A stretch of 64,000 nt of DNA from Streptomyces formicae (GTDB lineage: Bacteria > Actinomycetota > Actinomycetes > Streptomycetales > Streptomycetaceae). Position 1 is the stretch's first letter, and every line of letters begins with the position of its first letter. The stretch lies in assembly GCF_002556545.1 (NCBI RefSeq), contig NZ_CP022685.1, forward strand, positions 620,001-684,000. The letters run 5' to 3'. Below, piece after piece: positions 26,251-35,192 of this stretch. The notes below the pieces were generated by a model. That model was given only the letters and a program-made list of their open reading frames with translations, ran no database searches and was not told the DNA's origin. A program made the translations under genes and the position numbers.

Positions 26251-27011
26251 TCCTTGCGGACTTCGGTGATCACGGCGGCGAAGGCCGCCGGATTGTCGAA
26301 CATGACGTTGTGTCCCGCGTCCGGAACGGTGACCACTCGCACTCCGGCCGCCACCAGGCCGTCCTCTCCGGGGAGTTCACCGCTGAGCGCGCCCTGTACG
26401 TAGACGCGGTCGAGGGTCAGATCGGTGAGCATGCGGCGCATCGTGGGCTGAGTGCCCTTGATGAGCCCCGTCGCGCTTCTGTGCAGGGCCAGAGGGTCGG
26501 CGAGACGCATGGTCGCCGCCCACGTGGAGCCCACTTTCTCCAGCACGCGCGCGTGGCCGCCGCCGCTGACGAAGTCCTCCTCGTCGTACCCGGCGATGCC
26601 GCTGCTGCCCGCCGTCACGGGTGGCATCGGGTCGAGGTTGGCCTCTGTGAGGACGAGCCGCGACACCAGGTCGGGCCGCCGGTGCGCGAGCACGATGGCG
26701 ACGGAGCCGCCCATGCTGTGCCCGACGACCTCGGCCTCCGTCACGCATGCCGCGTCGAGCGCCGCAGCCAGCGCGTCAGCGTGGTCCTCCAGGGTGTATC
26801 CGAAGTCGGCGGGCCGGTCGCTGATGCCGTGCCCCGGGAGGTCCACGAACAGCGAGCGGCGGCCCGCCAGTTCGGAGCGCGCGGCGATGTGTGCGTGGTA
26901 GACCGTCGACGCGGCGCCAAGCCCGTGGACGTACACCCTCGCCGGTGCGGCTCCGTCGACCTCCGTCCATCGCACGTGACTGCCTCCCGCGTCGAACTGT
27001 GCCTGCCGCAT
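26241..27011 (-). CDS. Alpha/beta hydrolase
   Basis: 256 residues when started at ATG 27011 (MRQAQFDAGGSHVRW), preceded by GGGGCACGGAG; GTG 27062 is an alternative 17 codons earlier, but it sits only 7 bp from the operator. The fold is typical: VHGLGAAS (oxyanion HG), DLPGHGISDRPAD, nucleophile elbow GHSMGGS, acidic residue region in the cap, and the catalytic His in DAGHNVMFD near the C terminus. It probably hydrolyses a small ester, lactone or haloalkane-type substrate. It is divergent from a padR gene with a perfect palindrome between them, so PadR control is likely. Confidence 0.82.
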   Translation of the reverse strand: MRQAQFDAGGSHVRWTEVDGAAPARVYVHGLGAASTVYHAHIAARSELAGRRSLFVDLPGHGISDRPADFGYTLEDHADALAAALDAACVTEAEVVGHSMGGSVAIVLAHRRPDLVSRLVLTEANLDPMPPVTAGSSGIAGYDEEDFVSGGGHARVLEKVGSTWAATMRLADPLALHRSATGLIKGTQPTMRRMLTDLTLDRVYVQGALSGELPGEDGLVAAGVRVVTVPDAGHNVMFDNPAAFAAVITEVRKDQS

Positions 27012-27068
27012 CTCCGTGCCCCGTCCCGTCGTATCCGCCAGCTCGCCCGTCGCGAGCCCCACACAGAC

Positions 27069-27090
27069 AATACATCGCTACCGATGTATT
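27069..27090. promoter_or_regulatory. PadR operator palindrome
   Basis: A perfect inverted repeat AATACATCG-CTAC-CGATGTATT sits between the divergent hydrolase and padR genes. A third half-site CGATGTAC follows at 27,098-27,105. It is A/T-rich against a G/C-rich background and matches the ATGTAT-type dyads bound by PadR repressors, so binding by the adjacent PadR product is the simplest reading. Confidence 0.75.
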
Positions 27091-27141
27091 GCGTAGCCGA
27101 TGTACACCGACATGCGGCCCCAGTGCGGCAGAATGCACGGC

Positions 27142-27678
27142 ATGCTCGAACTGGCCATCCTCGGATTTCTCTACGACGCCCCCTTGCACGGCTACGAGCT
27201 GCGCAAGCGCATCACCGCGTTGACCGGGCACGTGCGGCCCGTCGCGGAGAGCACGCTGTACCCCGCCATCAAGCGGCTGGAGAAGGCCGGGCTGATCGCG
27301 CGCGAGACGCAGCCCGGCTCTGGAGCAGCGCCTCGCCACGTCCTGAGCCTCACCCCGGAAGGCAGGCGCGAGCTTCGCAAGCGCCTGTCGGCTCCCGCAC
27401 GGGTGGACATCACCGACGAGAACCGCTGGTTCACGCTTCTCGCCTTCCTGCGTCATCTGGAGGACGAGACGGCACAGGTGGCGGTACTCGAAAGCCGACT
27501 GGCCTTCCTGGAGGAACCGGCGAGCTTCTTCTACGACGACAGCGGGCGCCCGCTGCGCGCGGAGGAACTCGACGACCCCTTCCGGCGCGGCATGCTCACC
27601 ATCGCCCGCGCGACGAGCCGGGCCGAACTCGCCTGGCTGCGCGCCACCTTGACGTCACTCGACGGGAGAGCCCGCTGA
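27142..27678 (+). CDS. PadR-family transcriptional regulator
   Basis: 178 residues from ATG 27142 (MLELAILGFLYDAPLHGYEL), the canonical PadR beginning; ATGs at 27133 and 27100 are in frame, but the latter overlaps an operator half-site. The winged helix spans about residues 1-90 (STLYPAIKRLEKAGLI as recognition helix, LTPEGRRELRKRL as wing). The rest is the helical Vir_act_alpha_C dimerisation domain. PadR proteins usually repress and are released by phenolic or other small ligands. It probably autoregulates and controls the divergent hydrolase. Its last 24 bp overlap the convergent MpaB-type gene. Confidence 0.87.
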   Translation: MLELAILGFLYDAPLHGYELRKRITALTGHVRPVAESTLYPAIKRLEKAGLIARETQPGSGAAPRHVLSLTPEGRRELRKRLSAPARVDITDENRWFTLLAFLRHLEDETAQVAVLESRLAFLEEPASFFYDDSGRPLRAEELDDPFRRGMLTIARATSRAELAWLRATLTSLDGRAR

Positions 27679-28563
27679 CCTGTCCGTGTGCGGCACGGGG
27701 CAGCCCCGGGCGCCGGGAACGGGAAACGTGCCGAGCTCCGACACCTCGTACCCGTCGGGGTAGCCCTTGATCTCCCAGTTCTGCCGCGCGTAGTGCGGCG
27801 CCTTGCGCGGCGGCAGCAGGCGCACGGCACGCCCTCGAAGCCGCACGGCGCGGTTGACCAGCGAACGTGTGACGGCGCCTGGCTGCTCGTACCGGAAGGC
27901 CCGCAGCAAGGGCTCGTCGAGCAGGGCCAGGGTCGCGGTGCGCAGCAAAGGCGCCACGGCACGCGGATACCAGGAGACCATCAGGTCGAGCGTCGCGTCG
28001 GAGACCTCGCGCGCGCCCTGGTCCCAGCCGAAGTTGGCCTCTTCGTAGGCGTCGAGGCAGTTCTCGAACTCTTCGTAGGAGCCGGGAATCTCCTTGATCC
28101 CCATGTGCTGCCCGAGCACGCGGTAGTAGGTTGCGGCGGCGACCGTCTCGTGACGCGAGAGCCTGCGCCAGCCGTAGGTGTCGATCCACCGCTTCGGCAT
28201 GACCACGAAGGTGCACAGCACGTAGCGCATGTCGTCGTTGCTGATGTCGTAGCTGCGGTGCATCTGGTTGATGCGACGGATGGCGGTACGGCCCTCTTCG
28301 TCGCCGAACCCGTGCTCCACGACGGTGTCGAGAAGCAGCGCCGTGTCGTCGTAGCGCTTTTGCGTACGGTCCGTCAGCTCGGCTGTCCGCGCCAGGAGTC
28401 GACCGATGCTCGGCACGGCGTACGTGCGGTAGAGGGCGAGTTCGAGTGCGCGGGTGAAGTCCCAGGGGAACTCGTACGTCGCGGTGAGCCGGTAGATCGC
28501 GAGGAAGTCCTTCTCCGGGTCCATGCGACGAATCTGCTCGAGCCGCTCATAGCGCTTCACCAT
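27655..28563 (-). CDS. Oxygenase MpaB-family (DUF2236) protein
   Basis: 302 residues from ATG 28563 (MVKRYERLEQIRRMDPEKDF). It is all-helical with the conserved HRSYDISNDDMRYVLC, FVVMPKRWIDTYGWR, SRHE and YRVLGQHMGI segments of the MpaB/rubber oxygenase Lcp superfamily, in which His residues hold a b-type haem or iron. Known members cleave polyprenyl or rubber-like double bonds (MpaB shortens a terpenoid side chain). A lipid or prenoid oxidation role is thus possible. No signal peptide is present. Its 3' end overlaps padR by 24 bp in convergent orientation. Confidence 0.82.
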   Translation of the reverse strand: MVKRYERLEQIRRMDPEKDFLAIYRLTATYEFPWDFTRALELALYRTYAVPSIGRLLARTAELTDRTQKRYDDTALLLDTVVEHGFGDEEGRTAIRRINQMHRSYDISNDDMRYVLCTFVVMPKRWIDTYGWRRLSRHETVAAATYYRVLGQHMGIKEIPGSYEEFENCLDAYEEANFGWDQGAREVSDATLDLMVSWYPRAVAPLLRTATLALLDEPLLRAFRYEQPGAVTRSLVNRAVRLRGRAVRLLPPRKAPHYARQNWEIKGYPDGYEVSELGTFPVPGARGCPVPHTDRSAGSPVE

Positions 28564-28650
28564 GCGGTCCCCCTTCTGTCACCGGAGCTCTAACTCTACG
28601 TTGGGGAGCGACAGACAAGGGATCAGCGGTGAAAGCCGCGCCGGGGGAAG

Positions 28651-28956
28651 ATGGCCCACATGTTCGACAAGCTCCGCAGGTTCTGGAACAAGGACGGAAC
28701 GGCAGGCTCCAGCAAGCCCGTGCGTACCGGGAGCAAGCGCACGCACAACCTCTTCGAAGCGGCCGCCGTCTACGTGGCGGCCAGCGCCGAGGATGACCGG
28801 GACACGATGGACGAGGCCACGGAATGGGTGTCTCCGGAGGCTCTGTCGTTCGGCGTCAGCGAACTCGCCTGCCGTGCCGTCATCGCCCTCGCCCGGGAGC
28901 GCGACGAGTCACCGCGCGAGGTGGCCCGCACGCTCCTCGGGTTGCCCGCCGCCTGA
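28651..28956 (+). CDS. Small hypothetical protein
   Basis: 101 residues from ATG 28651 with GGGGGAAG upstream; ATG 28660 (MFDKLRRFW) is possible. A basic, Ser/Lys-rich N-terminal third (FWNKDGTAGSSKPVRTGSKR) precedes a predicted helical domain with two amphipathic helices (LFEAAAVYVAAS and LACRAVIALARERDESPREV). I do not recognise a family. Codon usage matches the genome, and the ribosome-binding site supports a real gene. It lies between the divergent MpaB-type gene and another unknown gene. Confidence 0.6.
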   Translation: MAHMFDKLRRFWNKDGTAGSSKPVRTGSKRTHNLFEAAAVYVAASAEDDRDTMDEATEWVSPEALSFGVSELACRAVIALARERDESPREVARTLLGLPAA

Positions 28957-29084
28957 GCCCCCCGCCTCCGCACCCACGTCGAACATGCGGCCGCGTTGAC
29001 GAATTTCCTGGTCATCGCCCCCTCGACGATCTCTGGGGCGAGTGGTTAGGGTGCGCCGACGGATGAAGCGATGGGGAGGCTGGA

Positions 29085-29921
29085 ATGGCCGGGACGGACG
29101 ACGCTGTCGCCGCCGATGACGACGCGCTGTACGTGCTCACGGCGGTACTGCTGACGCCCGCGAAGTTCCCCAGTGTGCTCGGGGACGACTATCCCGAGGC
29201 GTGTGCGCGGCTGGGCCTCGCCCCGCTCGCGGCGGGTTACGGCCTTGTGCTCGGCCAGGACGGCGAGGGCGCGCGGTGGACGGTCGTCGTCGACGACGTG
29301 TCGCTCGTGGCCGTGGCGATCGCTTCCTGGGACTGCGGCATGGAGTACGACCTCTCTCCCGACGAACGCGCGGTGGTCACCGCGCTGCCGGGCTGGCCGC
29401 TGGCCGTCGCGGTCGCGGCTCCCGGTGTGCCCGCTCCGCACGATCCGGATCCGGTGTCCGAGGACGAGGACCGGGCGCCGCTGACACCGCTGGCGCCGCC
29501 GGAGTCCGACACCTGGGGTCCGGCCCAACGGCGCCTGGGCGCAGACGAGATAGCGCTGCAGTGGGCTACGTGGCGGGAGCAGATCGACGACGCCGACTTC
29601 GCGACGGACGGCTCGCCGCAGGCTGCACCGGCCGTGACCGGGGCAGCGGAACCGCTCACCGGTGTACGGCGCGTCCTGGCGGAGGCTCGGGCGTATGTGA
29701 CCGATCCACCGCCGCTTGGCAGGGTGCGGTCGTCGTTCGCCTCGGGGGACGCGCGCACCCTGCGTGCCGACGGTCCTGGCTGGTCCATGGTCGCAAGGAC
29801 CGACGACATCGCGTTCGTGCTGCTCGACGAGGAGCCGGGTGAGGTGCTGCCGGTCGGCCGGGGGCCGGAGCTTCCCGCACTCCTGGAGGCCCTCGACAAG
29901 ATGGCGGTCCGCCCCGCCTGA
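29085..29921 (+). CDS. Hypothetical protein, acidic
   Basis: 278 residues from ATG 29085, with a strong GGGGAGG site 6 nt upstream. There is no signal peptide or membrane span. The first 120 residues look like a compact alpha/beta domain (LYVLTAVLLTPAKFPSVLG, WTVVVDDVSLVAVAIASWDC). An acidic Pro-rich linker (about 125-150) leads to a second region ending in an aromatic/hydrophobic strand pattern (WSMVARTDDIAFVLLDEEPG). No family recognised and no catalytic motif evident. It converges with the large helical-repeat gene, 54 bp apart. Confidence 0.65.
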   Translation: MAGTDDAVAADDDALYVLTAVLLTPAKFPSVLGDDYPEACARLGLAPLAAGYGLVLGQDGEGARWTVVVDDVSLVAVAIASWDCGMEYDLSPDERAVVTALPGWPLAVAVAAPGVPAPHDPDPVSEDEDRAPLTPLAPPESDTWGPAQRRLGADEIALQWATWREQIDDADFATDGSPQAAPAVTGAAEPLTGVRRVLAEARAYVTDPPPLGRVRSSFASGDARTLRADGPGWSMVARTDDIAFVLLDEEPGEVLPVGRGPELPALLEALDKMAVRPA

Positions 29922-29975
29922 GCAGTCTCGGGCGCCTGTTCGCAGCCCGGAGCGGGCGTCTGTCCGTCGGCGTGA

Positions 29976-32900
29976 TCAGCATCCCGTCTCGGGATCGACG
30001 AGGAGCGCGGCCATGGCCGTGTCGTGATCCTGATGATCGCGCAGCGCCGCCAGTTCGTCGCGCCACACCGCGTCCCACGAGCTGTTCACGCCACCCGCGC
30101 GCACCAACTCCAGGGCCACGACGCCTGTTCCCGGAGTGCCTCGCTCCCGCAGCATGCGCACCGCTCCGAGCAGGGCCTCACGCGCGCGTGGCCTGCTCAG
30201 GTTCAGGTAGCGCTCGCACTGTGCGGCGGCCAGGCGCCCGGGACGCTCCTCCAGCAGGTCGACAAGACGTCGCCACCGCTGCGCGTCGTGCCGCCCGAGA
30301 CCTGTGGCCACCAGCGCCGTGTCCCATGTCAGGAGCGCCGCCTGGTGACGCAGCCCCGCGCTCTCCAGGGTCCTGGCGAGGGAGTCGGCGATCCGGAGGG
30401 TCACCGTGGCGCCTCGTCCGATCCGCGCCACGTCGCAGAGCGCCACGAGACGGCGCAGCGCATCGGCCCTTTCGCGCGGGTCCGTTCCCGCCGCCCGCTC
30501 GCGCAGTTGCCGGAAGACGGCCTTCAGTACGCCGCTCGCGTGGGGCCCCGACGGGAACCGCACCAACTGGCACAGCGCCGCTTCCCACTCACGACGTGTT
30601 CGGTGCTCGTCCACGGCGACCTCGGCCACGGCACGCATCGCCTCTTCCGCGTCCGCTGTGAGCCACCCGGGCAGCGCCCGACAGACGTCTGTGACGGTGG
30701 CCGCATCGCCCTCCCTGATCAGTCGCGTCAGGAAGTTCCGGTAGGGCCCGGCCAAGGAGAGGCGTACTCGCCCTCGGTCGGCGAGGATCACTGCCTCGCG
30801 CAGGGCGGGGTCATCCACGCATCGCGCCAGACGTTCGGCGACCTCCGGTCGGTCGATCGCGGCGAGGAGGCCCTGGGCCAGGGCGGCGCGTACGTCGCGG
30901 TGCTGGTGTGGGGCGTCCCAGGCTGCCAGCAGTGCGTCCTGGGCCTCGGCACCGGGGAGCGCGGCGAGCCCGCGGGCCGCTTCCTTACGTGTGCCGACCG
31001 GGGTGTCGACAGCACGGGCCACCGGGGCGAGCAAGGCGACGGCGTGCTGGTCCGGCACTGCTTCCAAGAGTCGCCGGACGGCTCCCATCGCGGCGCGGCC
31101 CCGTACGCCACCGGTCGCGGCGTGCCGCAGCAGCAGGTCCAGAAGAGACGTGTTCCCGGAAGGTACGTCGGTGGAGCCGGGCTCGAAGAGGTCGCCCAGT
31201 GCTCCCAGCGCGGCAGCGGCGACGGGCTGCGGCGCGTCGTCCGCCAGTGACGCCATCAGAGCTGGGTCGCGCAGGCGTGCTGCCGCGTCGGCCCTGATGC
31301 GCAGCGGGACCGCGTCGTCGACGGCCACGCGTGCGTGGTGCGCGTTCCAGCGCCTTTGCTGTGCGGGCAGCCAGCGCCGCGTGACGCCGTGCGGCAGCCG
31401 CGGGACCCATGCCTCGGCCTGGGGTCGTACGCGGCCGCTCAAGCCCTCCTGAGCGGCGGTCAGGACGGTGTCCAACAAGTCCGTACGTCGGGTGGCCACG
31501 GTTTCCAGGACGACGGGCACCGCCGCGAACGAGGCGTCCAGAGTCACCAGTTCGGCGCAACGTGCCTCGCGCACCGATGCCGGTGCCACCCATGCCTGCG
31601 CCGCGCGGGCCGCGACGTGAGGGTCGTCGTGCCCCAGCGCGGTGCCGCGAGTCAGGGCGTCCAGTTCCGGCAGGGCGGTGAGGTGTGGTGCGAACAGTTC
31701 GGCGAGGTGGACACCAGTGCCGGGACGTGCGGTCACCGTCGGCGCGAGCAGCGTCCAGATGGCCTGAGCTTCCTCCTGGCTCATGTGCAGTGGGGCGACC
31801 GGCCCATGGCGCCGGGGATCTGCCACGACCTGGCAGAGCAGTTCCACCACGTATGCGGCGCGTTCCCAGGCGCCATGGGTCGCGACGTTCTCCGCTGTGC
31901 GCCGGAGCAGTTCCTCGGCCGCGGCGAGCGTGCGCCCCTTGGAGTCCGCGGACTGCACGGTGGTCAGCGTCGCGTCGCGCAGGACGCGCTCGGGCAGCGC
32001 GGCCAGGAGACGGGGCGGTGCGCCCGCGAGCTGACGCAGGGTGTGATGCCGCACCTCTTCCTGGTCGTGCCAGGCCCGCTCGCAGTCGACAGCGACGCGT
32101 GCGAACTCGACGGCGTCACCTTCCAGTTCCGCGCAGGCCAGCAGCGAGGGCCAGCCCATCAGACGCTGGTGGATGCGGTGTTGTCCAGCGATCTCGCGCA
32201 GCAGCGGTTCACCCGTGGCGAGAGGAAGGGCAACGGCCAGGTGGCTCACCGTCCGGCCCCGGCCCGACCAACGCTCCACCCAGGGCAGGACGAGCTCTGC
32301 CCTGTCCGAGGGTTCCAACGCTGCCAAGGTGGTCACGGGGAGGCTCCGTACGGAGTTGGACCGTTCTGCGCGCTCCTCCGTCAAGCGTCGGCGTTCTGGC
32401 GCCGGGAGCAGCGCCAACAGCCCGTCCGGGGCTACTTCTCGGCGTTCCGGGAAGCGTGCCCTGGGCCGTTCCGCAGGGCAGAGGCGGGCCAGGTCCTTCC
32501 GGTCCGCGAGGCTCAGTGCACGAACGGCGCGGCGCACCGAAGGCAGCAAAGGCCCGGCGGGCAGTGCGAGTTCGGGGAGCAAGCCGTCCGCGTCCGGTGC
32601 CGCGGCCCGCAGGACCGCGAGGACGCGGTCCGGGTGGCGAAGCAGCGAGCGTGCGGCTCGGGCGGTGAGGAGAGCGCGGGCACGTTCCAGGAGGACGAGC
32701 CCGGCTTCCGGGTCACGCTCGGCGGCGAGGCTCGCCACGGCTCGGTGTTGCCGCGCGAAGGCGTATCCGGCGTTGCGTTCCTGGCTCTGGTTGCGGGAGG
32801 CCAGCAGTGTCGCCACGGCCAAGGGGGCCGTTCGGGCCAGGGCGTTGAGCACGCCCGGGGGCGGGTCGAGTCGGGCGATCCAGTCGGCGACGGTCGCAGG

Positions 32901-33392
32901 TGGGCATGCGGGCAGCAGCAGTGCCGCGTCCGAGCTGCCGTAGTGCTCGTACACCTTGGGCAGCAGGTGTCCGGCGAGCACGGTGCGCCCGCTGAGTCGC
33001 AGGACTCGGTACGTCTCGCGGCGTGTCGCCCGGATCTCGCTCAACGCGAGCTGTTCCAGGGCTTCTTCCGGAACCGGGAGCCTGATGGCGGCCGAGAGGG
33101 CCCGGCGGCGCAGAAGCGGGTCGGACAGTGCTGCGGCGATGGTGGGGAGATCGCGTCGGGCGACGGCAAGGAAGAGGGCGGTGTGCCGGTCATCCGCTTC
33201 GCCGGTGTCCAGGACGCGGTGGAGCGTTGTGTACGCCACTGACGTGAGAGCGCGGGCGTAGCGGGCGAGCGCGCTCATCCGTGCCGGGAAGGGCAGGGGG
33301 TCGAAATGGGCCTTCAGCCACGCCGACGTCAGCGGCGCGGGCATGGACTGGGGCGATGAGGACGGCGTCTGGGGCGCTTCGTGTCCGGCCAT
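29976..33392 (-). CDS. Very large HEAT-like helical repeat protein
   Basis: 1,138 residues with start at 33392. It is composed almost wholly of amphipathic helix pairs rich in Ala, Leu and Arg: for example LRIRADAAARLRDPALMASL, AAAALGALGDLF and VGTRKEAARGLAALPGAEAQ, which resemble HEAT/armadillo repeats. There is no signal, membrane segment or enzyme motif. Such alpha-solenoids act as protein-binding scaffolds; the partner is unknown. Codon usage is that of the host. The repeat assignment rests on pattern reading only and is moderate; the reality of the gene is near certain given its length. Confidence 0.78.
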   Translation of the reverse strand: MAGHEAPQTPSSSPQSMPAPLTSAWLKAHFDPLPFPARMSALARYARALTSVAYTTLHRVLDTGEADDRHTALFLAVARRDLPTIAAALSDPLLRRRALSAAIRLPVPEEALEQLALSEIRATRRETYRVLRLSGRTVLAGHLLPKVYEHYGSSDAALLLPACPPATVADWIARLDPPPGVLNALARTAPLAVATLLASRNQSQERNAGYAFARQHRAVASLAAERDPEAGLVLLERARALLTARAARSLLRHPDRVLAVLRAAAPDADGLLPELALPAGPLLPSVRRAVRALSLADRKDLARLCPAERPRARFPERREVAPDGLLALLPAPERRRLTEERAERSNSVRSLPVTTLAALEPSDRAELVLPWVERWSGRGRTVSHLAVALPLATGEPLLREIAGQHRIHQRLMGWPSLLACAELEGDAVEFARVAVDCERAWHDQEEVRHHTLRQLAGAPPRLLAALPERVLRDATLTTVQSADSKGRTLAAAEELLRRTAENVATHGAWERAAYVVELLCQVVADPRRHGPVAPLHMSQEEAQAIWTLLAPTVTARPGTGVHLAELFAPHLTALPELDALTRGTALGHDDPHVAARAAQAWVAPASVREARCAELVTLDASFAAVPVVLETVATRRTDLLDTVLTAAQEGLSGRVRPQAEAWVPRLPHGVTRRWLPAQQRRWNAHHARVAVDDAVPLRIRADAAARLRDPALMASLADDAPQPVAAAALGALGDLFEPGSTDVPSGNTSLLDLLLRHAATGGVRGRAAMGAVRRLLEAVPDQHAVALLAPVARAVDTPVGTRKEAARGLAALPGAEAQDALLAAWDAPHQHRDVRAALAQGLLAAIDRPEVAERLARCVDDPALREAVILADRGRVRLSLAGPYRNFLTRLIREGDAATVTDVCRALPGWLTADAEEAMRAVAEVAVDEHRTRREWEAALCQLVRFPSGPHASGVLKAVFRQLRERAAGTDPRERADALRRLVALCDVARIGRGATVTLRIADSLARTLESAGLRHQAALLTWDTALVATGLGRHDAQRWRRLVDLLEERPGRLAAAQCERYLNLSRPRAREALLGAVRMLRERGTPGTGVVALELVRAGGVNSSWDAVWRDELAALRDHQDHDTAMAALLVDPETGC

Positions 33393-33549
33393 CAGCGATC
33401 ACCGAGGGATCGCTGGGCCTCCTTTCGGAAAGTCATGGCCCGATGATCACGGATGAGGCGCCGGTGTCGCAACGCATTTTCCGATCGGCTCGCGGAACCG
33501 CCATGGGCGAGCCCGCGAGCGGACGGAAATCCTTGCTCCACCGGACGCC

Positions 33550-33732
33550 TCAGTGGCCTATCTCCTTGCGTGTGACCCGGCGCAGCCTGCGCCGCTGGCC
33601 GGGGTCGAGCGCCAGATAGGCCGCGGCCGGGACTCCGAGCACGATCAGGAATGCGGCCCACCACGGCAGCCAGAACAGCAGAATGATCCCGGCCGCCACA
33701 CCTCCTGCGGCGATCTTCGCGTTCTTCGACAT
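33550..33732 (-). CDS. Small single-pass/hairpin membrane protein
   Basis: 60 residues from ATG 33732 with an excellent AAGGAGG site. The peptide is a hydrophobic hairpin (AAGGVAAGIILLFWLPWWAAF followed by LIVLGVPAAAYLALD, split here for length) and a basic tail RRRLRRVTRKEIGH facing the cytoplasm. No family name can be given. Size, ribosome-binding site and composition argue for a real small membrane protein. Confidence 0.68.
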   Translation of the reverse strand: MSKNAKIAAGGVAAGIILLFWLPWWAAFLIVLGVPAAAYLALDPGQRRRLRRVTRKEIGH

Positions 33733-33891
33733 GTGTGTCGCCTCCTTCGCGGCTCCTGCCGCTCTCTGTCCTGGAAAACGTGATCGGGCGCCTCACAGTT
33801 CCGGGCCACGACCCTGAGAGACCCCTGAGTCGTGACCCCTACTGGTTCCGGAGCCGCTCCGCCCCCCGTCCGCGGTCAGGACCCTTGAGCC

Positions 33892-34944
33892 TCACTCGAC
33901 GCGGAGCGGCTCCCCTACCTCGTACATGTGCCGCAGGACCTGACGGTAGGAGTCGACGAATCCCGCTTCGGTGTAGGGCATGCCCAACGAGGCGCAGTGG
34001 GCACGCACGAGGGGTTGGGCGAGCCGCAGGTGGGGGCGGGGCATGCTCGGGAACAGGTGGTGCTCGATCTGATAGTTGAGGCCGCCCAGGAACCAGTCGG
34101 TCGCCAGGCTGCCGCGGATGTTGCGCGAGGTGAGGACCTGACGACGCAGATGTCCCCAGCGCTCCCCGTCCGGATCGGGCATTTCCATGCCCTTGTGGTT
34201 GGGTGCGAAGGCGAGTCCGAGGTGCAGGCCGAACAAGGCCTGGTGGATGGCGGCGAAGGCGACGGCGTGGCCGAGGGGCATGGCGGTGAGCAGCAGCGTC
34301 ACATAGCCGACGAGGTGGGCCACGAGGAGGAGTCCTTCCACCACGCGTTCACGCGGGGCCTGCCGACGCAGGTCCTGGAATCCGTAGACCTTCATGGCGA
34401 CGCCCTGGAGCAGCGTCAGGGGGAAGAAGAGCCACGCCTGGTTGCGGGTGAGCCAGCGCCGGAATCCCACGCGGACCTTGGCCTGCTTGCTGGTCCACAC
34501 CAGAACGTCGGCGGCTACGTCCGGGTCCTTCTCGATGTGGTTGGGGTTGGCGTGGTGCCGGTTGTGCTTGTCGTTCCACCACGCCGAGCTCATCCCGAGC
34601 AGGAGGTTGCCGTGTATGAGCCCCATGACGCGACCGACCGTGCGGTTGCCGGATATCTGTGAGTGCCCCGCATCGTGACCGATGAAGGCCGTGCGGGCGC
34701 ACAGGACGGAGAGCACGGGAGCGAGCAGCAGCACCCACCAAGAGGTTCCCAGGAGGAACATCCCGACTCCCACCGCCGCCAGCGCCAGGGCATTGATCGC
34801 AACGGTGCGCGTGTACCAGCCGATCCGACGGTCCAGGAGACCCTGCTCCTTGACGGTGCGCAGCAGGGGCGCGAAATCACTTCCGGCGGGCTGCCTGCCG
34901 GTACTGACAGGGGAGCGTTCCGCGACTGCGGCGGCCTGGGGCAT
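33892..34944 (-). CDS. Membrane fatty acid desaturase (front-end/linoleoyl-CoA type)
   Basis: 350 residues from ATG 34944 with GGAGAA 8 nt upstream. The three histidine boxes for the di-iron centre are HDAGH, HNRHH and QIEHH, the Gln form of the third box marking front-end (delta-6-like) desaturases. Four hydrophobic helices flank them. The enzyme inserts a cis double bond in acyl chains of membrane lipids or acyl-CoA, using O2 and reduced ferredoxin or a similar donor. No fused cytochrome b5 domain is seen. It is divergent from the SNF2 helicase gene. Confidence 0.9.
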   Translation of the reverse strand: MPQAAAVAERSPVSTGRQPAGSDFAPLLRTVKEQGLLDRRIGWYTRTVAINALALAAVGVGMFLLGTSWWVLLLAPVLSVLCARTAFIGHDAGHSQISGNRTVGRVMGLIHGNLLLGMSSAWWNDKHNRHHANPNHIEKDPDVAADVLVWTSKQAKVRVGFRRWLTRNQAWLFFPLTLLQGVAMKVYGFQDLRRQAPRERVVEGLLLVAHLVGYVTLLLTAMPLGHAVAFAAIHQALFGLHLGLAFAPNHKGMEMPDPDGERWGHLRRQVLTSRNIRGSLATDWFLGGLNYQIEHHLFPSMPRPHLRLAQPLVRAHCASLGMPYTEAGFVDSYRQVLRHMYEVGEPLRVE

Positions 34945-35192
34945 GCTGGTTCTCCGGTCTCCGTAACAACGGGCTGACCTGTAAAAACCTACGGATCGGT
35001 GACCTTCGGCGACCATGACGCCACCACCCGTTCCGAAGCGGGGGCAAGCACCGCCCGACAGGGGGGCTGGCTACACCCCCGCGACGTGGAGTGACGTGAA
35101 TCACCACGGCACACTCGTCGCCAGGGCGTAAATATGTTGTACCCTCGGCCGCTCCAGTCTCAGTAGTCAAACTTGAGGAATGCGCCATCGCT

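Noticed and set aside
24618..27770. A 1,050-codon plus-strand frame opposite the conservon, MHYT and hydrolase genes
   Set aside because: It lies antisense to well-supported genes and shows only Arg/Gly/His-rich shadow composition.
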